Assembly: GCA_021807465.1 (NCBI GenBank)
Contig: JAKBCX010000066.1
Coordinates: forward strand, 1-7,365
Reading direction: 5' to 3'
DNA from: Pseudomonadota bacterium
GTDB lineage: Bacteria > Pseudomonadota > Alphaproteobacteria > Acetobacterales > Acetobacteraceae
Length of the DNA stretch: 7,365 bases
Each line of letters starts with the position of its first letter. The first letter of the stretch is position 1. Below are positions 5,990 to 7,365 of this stretch, in pieces. The notes under the pieces are model-generated. The model made no database searches, had not been told where the DNA came from, and worked only from the letters and a program-made list of their open reading frames with translations. Position numbers and translations under genes: made by a program.

Positions 5990-7083
5990 GCGAAGCGGTC
6001 TTAGGCTCCATCTCTGGCAGACCCCGGCGCGGGCCGGTCTCGTTTTTCGAGTTCTGGCCGGGCTGGCTGTTCTATACCCCTGTCGTATTGTTCTGGGCCG
6101 CGCAGTCCATCCGCTATGGCAGCGCCACCCTGCCGTCGCTTGCCAACCCGCGCATTGCCGCGGGCGGTATTTGCGGCGAGTCGAAGAATGATATTCTGGA
6201 CTTGGCCGGGCCTGCCGCGCGTCCCTGGGTGGCCGATTATGCCGCCATGACCACGCTGGGCCATGCCGATGGCGCCGATTTGCCCGTTGCCCTGGCCGCC
6301 ATGGCGCAGGCCGGGTTGCAATTCCCCGTGGTGGCCAAACCGGATATGAGCTGCAATGGCGTGGGCGTGCGGGTGGTGCGCGACGAGGCGCAGCTTAGTG
6401 CCTATCTGGCTGTCTTTCCCCGCGCCACGGCGCTGCAGTTGCAGCGTTTGGTCGAGTATCCGGGCGAGGCGGGCATTTTCTATATCCGCCACCCGGGCGA
6501 GGCGCGCGGGCGCATTACCTCGGTCACGCTGAAATACCCGCCAATGGTGACGGGTGATGGGCGGCGCAGCGTGAAGGCGCTGATTGCGGCGGATGAGCGG
6601 CTGAATGCGGTGTCGCATCTGCTGCTGCCCAAGCTGGGCGCCAGGGCCGCGCAGGTGCCCGCGCCGGGAGAGCGTGTGACGCTGGTGTTCGTCGGCAATC
6701 ATTGCCGCGGCTCCACCTTCAAGGACGGGCTGCATATTGTCACCCCGGCGCTGGAGGCGCGGATAGACGAGATTATGCGCGATGTGCGGGATGTGTATTT
6801 CTCCCGCATCGATCTGCGTTACGAATCGCTGGAGAGCCTGCGCGAGGGGCGGGGCTTCAAAATCATCGAGTTCAATGGCGCGGCCTCGGAAGCGACGAAT
6901 ATCTGGGACCCGGAGATGACGCTGGGCAAGGCCTACCGGGAGCAGTTCTTCCATTACGGCCAGGCCTTTAAGATAGGCGCCGCCAACCGCGAGAAGGGCT
7001 GGAAGGCCGTGGGGCTGTTGCAACTGGCCCGGCTGTGGCGGCAACAGAAGAAGTTGATGGCGGCCTACCCCGCCAACGACTAA
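5986..7083 (+). CDS. ATP-grasp domain protein of unknown substrate, N-terminal hydrophobic segment
   Basis: ATP-grasp enzymes join a carboxylate, through an acyl-phosphate, to an amine or similar nucleophile. In this 365-residue protein, K118 in VVAKPDMSCNGVGV and E157 in LVEYPGEAGIF fit nucleotide-binding positions. TLKYPPMVTGDGRR (about 181-194) is typical of the central subdomain. D276 in RIDLRY and E295/N297 in IIEFNG fit the Mg-binding residues. The first 56 residues are not ATP-grasp: FFEFWPGWLFYTPVVLFWAAQSIRYG (20-45) looks like a membrane-associated helix, followed by TLPSLANPRIAAGGICGESK, a stretch I recognise from uncharacterised bacterial homologues. No other domain is present. It overlaps the DedA gene by ATGA and has AGGA 8 nt before its start, so the two are translationally coupled. 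D-Ala-D-Ala-ligase-like chemistry is possible but the substrate is unknown. The MITE-like palindrome begins at its stop codon. Confidence 0.85.
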   Translation: MSEAVLGSISGRPRRGPVSFFEFWPGWLFYTPVVLFWAAQSIRYGSATLPSLANPRIAAGGICGESKNDILDLAGPAARPWVADYAAMTTLGHADGADLPVALAAMAQAGLQFPVVAKPDMSCNGVGVRVVRDEAQLSAYLAVFPRATALQLQRLVEYPGEAGIFYIRHPGEARGRITSVTLKYPPMVTGDGRRSVKALIAADERLNAVSHLLLPKLGARAAQVPAPGERVTLVFVGNHCRGSTFKDGLHIVTPALEARIDEIMRDVRDVYFSRIDLRYESLESLREGRGFKIIEFNGAASEATNIWDPEMTLGKAYREQFFHYGQAFKIGAANREKGWKAVGLLQLARLWRQQKKLMAAYPAND

Positions 7084-7227
7084 GAGACTGTTTGCAAAGC
7101 CTACTCTGGCGGCCGTCAAGTGGCGCTTTTCTGTGCTCCGGTGCTCACGTACTTAATGTACGCTCCGCTCCGGCGCTCAAAAACCACCCCTTGACGACTC
7201 ACCAGAGCGGCTTTTCAAACAGTCTCT
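7083..7227. mobile_element. MITE-like imperfect palindrome, 145 bp
   Basis: The ends AGAGACTGTTTG (7083-7094) and CAAACAGTCTCT (7216-7227) are perfect 12-bp inverted repeats. The 48-bp arms (7083-7130 and 7180-7227) remain about four-fifths complementary, and the symmetry centre CGTAC-TTAAT-GTACG (7148-7162) falls exactly midway. Around that centre lie 13-bp direct repeats, GCTCCGGTGCTCA (7135-7147) and GCTCCGGCGCTCA (7167-7179). TAA stands at both borders (7081-7083 and 7227-7229) as an apparent target-site duplication. There is no internal gene, so the element would be mobilised in trans. A REP-type or transcription-terminating repeat is the alternative reading. Confidence 0.6.
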
Positions 7228-7263
7228 AACCACGTTCTGCGCGCAAACCACGTTCTGCGCGCA
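7228..7263. repeat. Perfect 18-bp tandem repeat, two copies
   Basis: AACCACGTTCTGCGCGCA occurs twice with no gap (7228-7245 and 7246-7263). Each copy ends in the 8-bp palindrome TGCGCGCA. The array begins at the right border of the MITE-like palindrome. It may be a slippage duplication or part of a regulatory region for the next gene. Confidence 0.8.
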
Positions 7264-7355
7264 TGGGTGATGCGCCGTGCTGTTGTTGCGGTGCGGCGGC
7301 TTTCACTTCACTTTATCTTTTACGCCTGAATGAAGGCGACAGGAGGAGTGAGGCC
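7264..7355 (+). other. Leader of the next plus-strand gene
   Basis: This GC-rich interval turns pyrimidine-rich at 7300-7322. TATCTT (7314-7319) could serve as a -10, but no convincing -35 stands at the right distance. A small hairpin CGCCT/AGGCG (7323-7327 with 7334-7338) precedes the ribosome binding site AGGAGGAG (7341-7348). Confidence 0.3.
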
Positions 7356-7365
7356 ATGCCGCTGA
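7356..7365 (+). CDS. Start of an unidentified gene (cut by window edge)
   Basis: Only the first three codons (Met-Pro-Leu) are inside the window. The call rests on a consensus Shine-Dalgarno, AGGAGGAG (7341-7348), ending 7 nt before the ATG, one of the best ribosome sites in the window. The product cannot be identified. A small-peptide leader or a chance ATG remains possible. Confidence 0.5.

Noticed and set aside
6001..7119. 372-codon open frame on the minus strand
   Set aside because: It is antisense to the ATP-grasp gene, and its start lies inside the palindromic repeat. It has no recognisable motif.
7081..7230. The palindrome as a CRISPR repeat or a tRNA-related element
   Set aside because: There is no spacer-repeat periodicity and no cloverleaf. 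The single symmetric structure with terminal inverted repeats fits a MITE or REP-like element better.

Overview
The window looks like chromosomal DNA from a GC-rich alphaproteobacterium, probably one that stores polyhydroxyalkanoate. The evidence is a ClpS with the alphaproteobacterial signature ([18 protein letters not shown], then [27 protein letters not shown]), a ClpA of the matching type, a Phasin_2-type granule protein, and a D,D-carboxypeptidase that ends in a SPOR domain. The genus cannot be told from the sequence alone.

Left part (1-3639, minus strand): read in the direction of transcription the order is phasin, clpS, clpA. The phasin has its own strong promoter (3729-3758) next to TGC-rich dyads, and is closed by two consecutive terminator-like hairpins (3054-3081 and 2946-2982). 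clpS follows with a structured leader and a start that could lie at any of three codons. clpA begins 137 bp after clpS and runs off the left edge with only its extreme C-terminus missing. ClpS and ClpA form the N-degron adaptor and unfoldase pair that feeds ClpP.

Middle (3640-3959): a divergent intergenic region that carries the phasin promoter on one strand and AT-rich -10-like repeats for the carboxypeptidase on the other.

Right part (3960-7083, plus strand): a secreted penicillin-binding-protein-like D-Ala-D-Ala carboxypeptidase with SPOR domain, then a DedA/VTT membrane protein, then an ATP-grasp protein with a hydrophobic N-terminal segment. The last two overlap by ATGA and are almost certainly translated together. 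All three point to the cell envelope: peptidoglycan trimming, lipid-carrier handling, and an ATP-dependent ligation of unknown substrate near the membrane. That DedA/ATP-grasp pair is the best candidate for undescribed biology here.

Right edge (7081-7365): a 145-bp imperfect palindrome with MITE-like ends sits exactly at the stop codon of the ATP-grasp gene, apparently with a duplicated TAA. Next come two perfect 18-bp tandem repeats, and then a perfect Shine-Dalgarno with the first three codons of another plus-strand gene.
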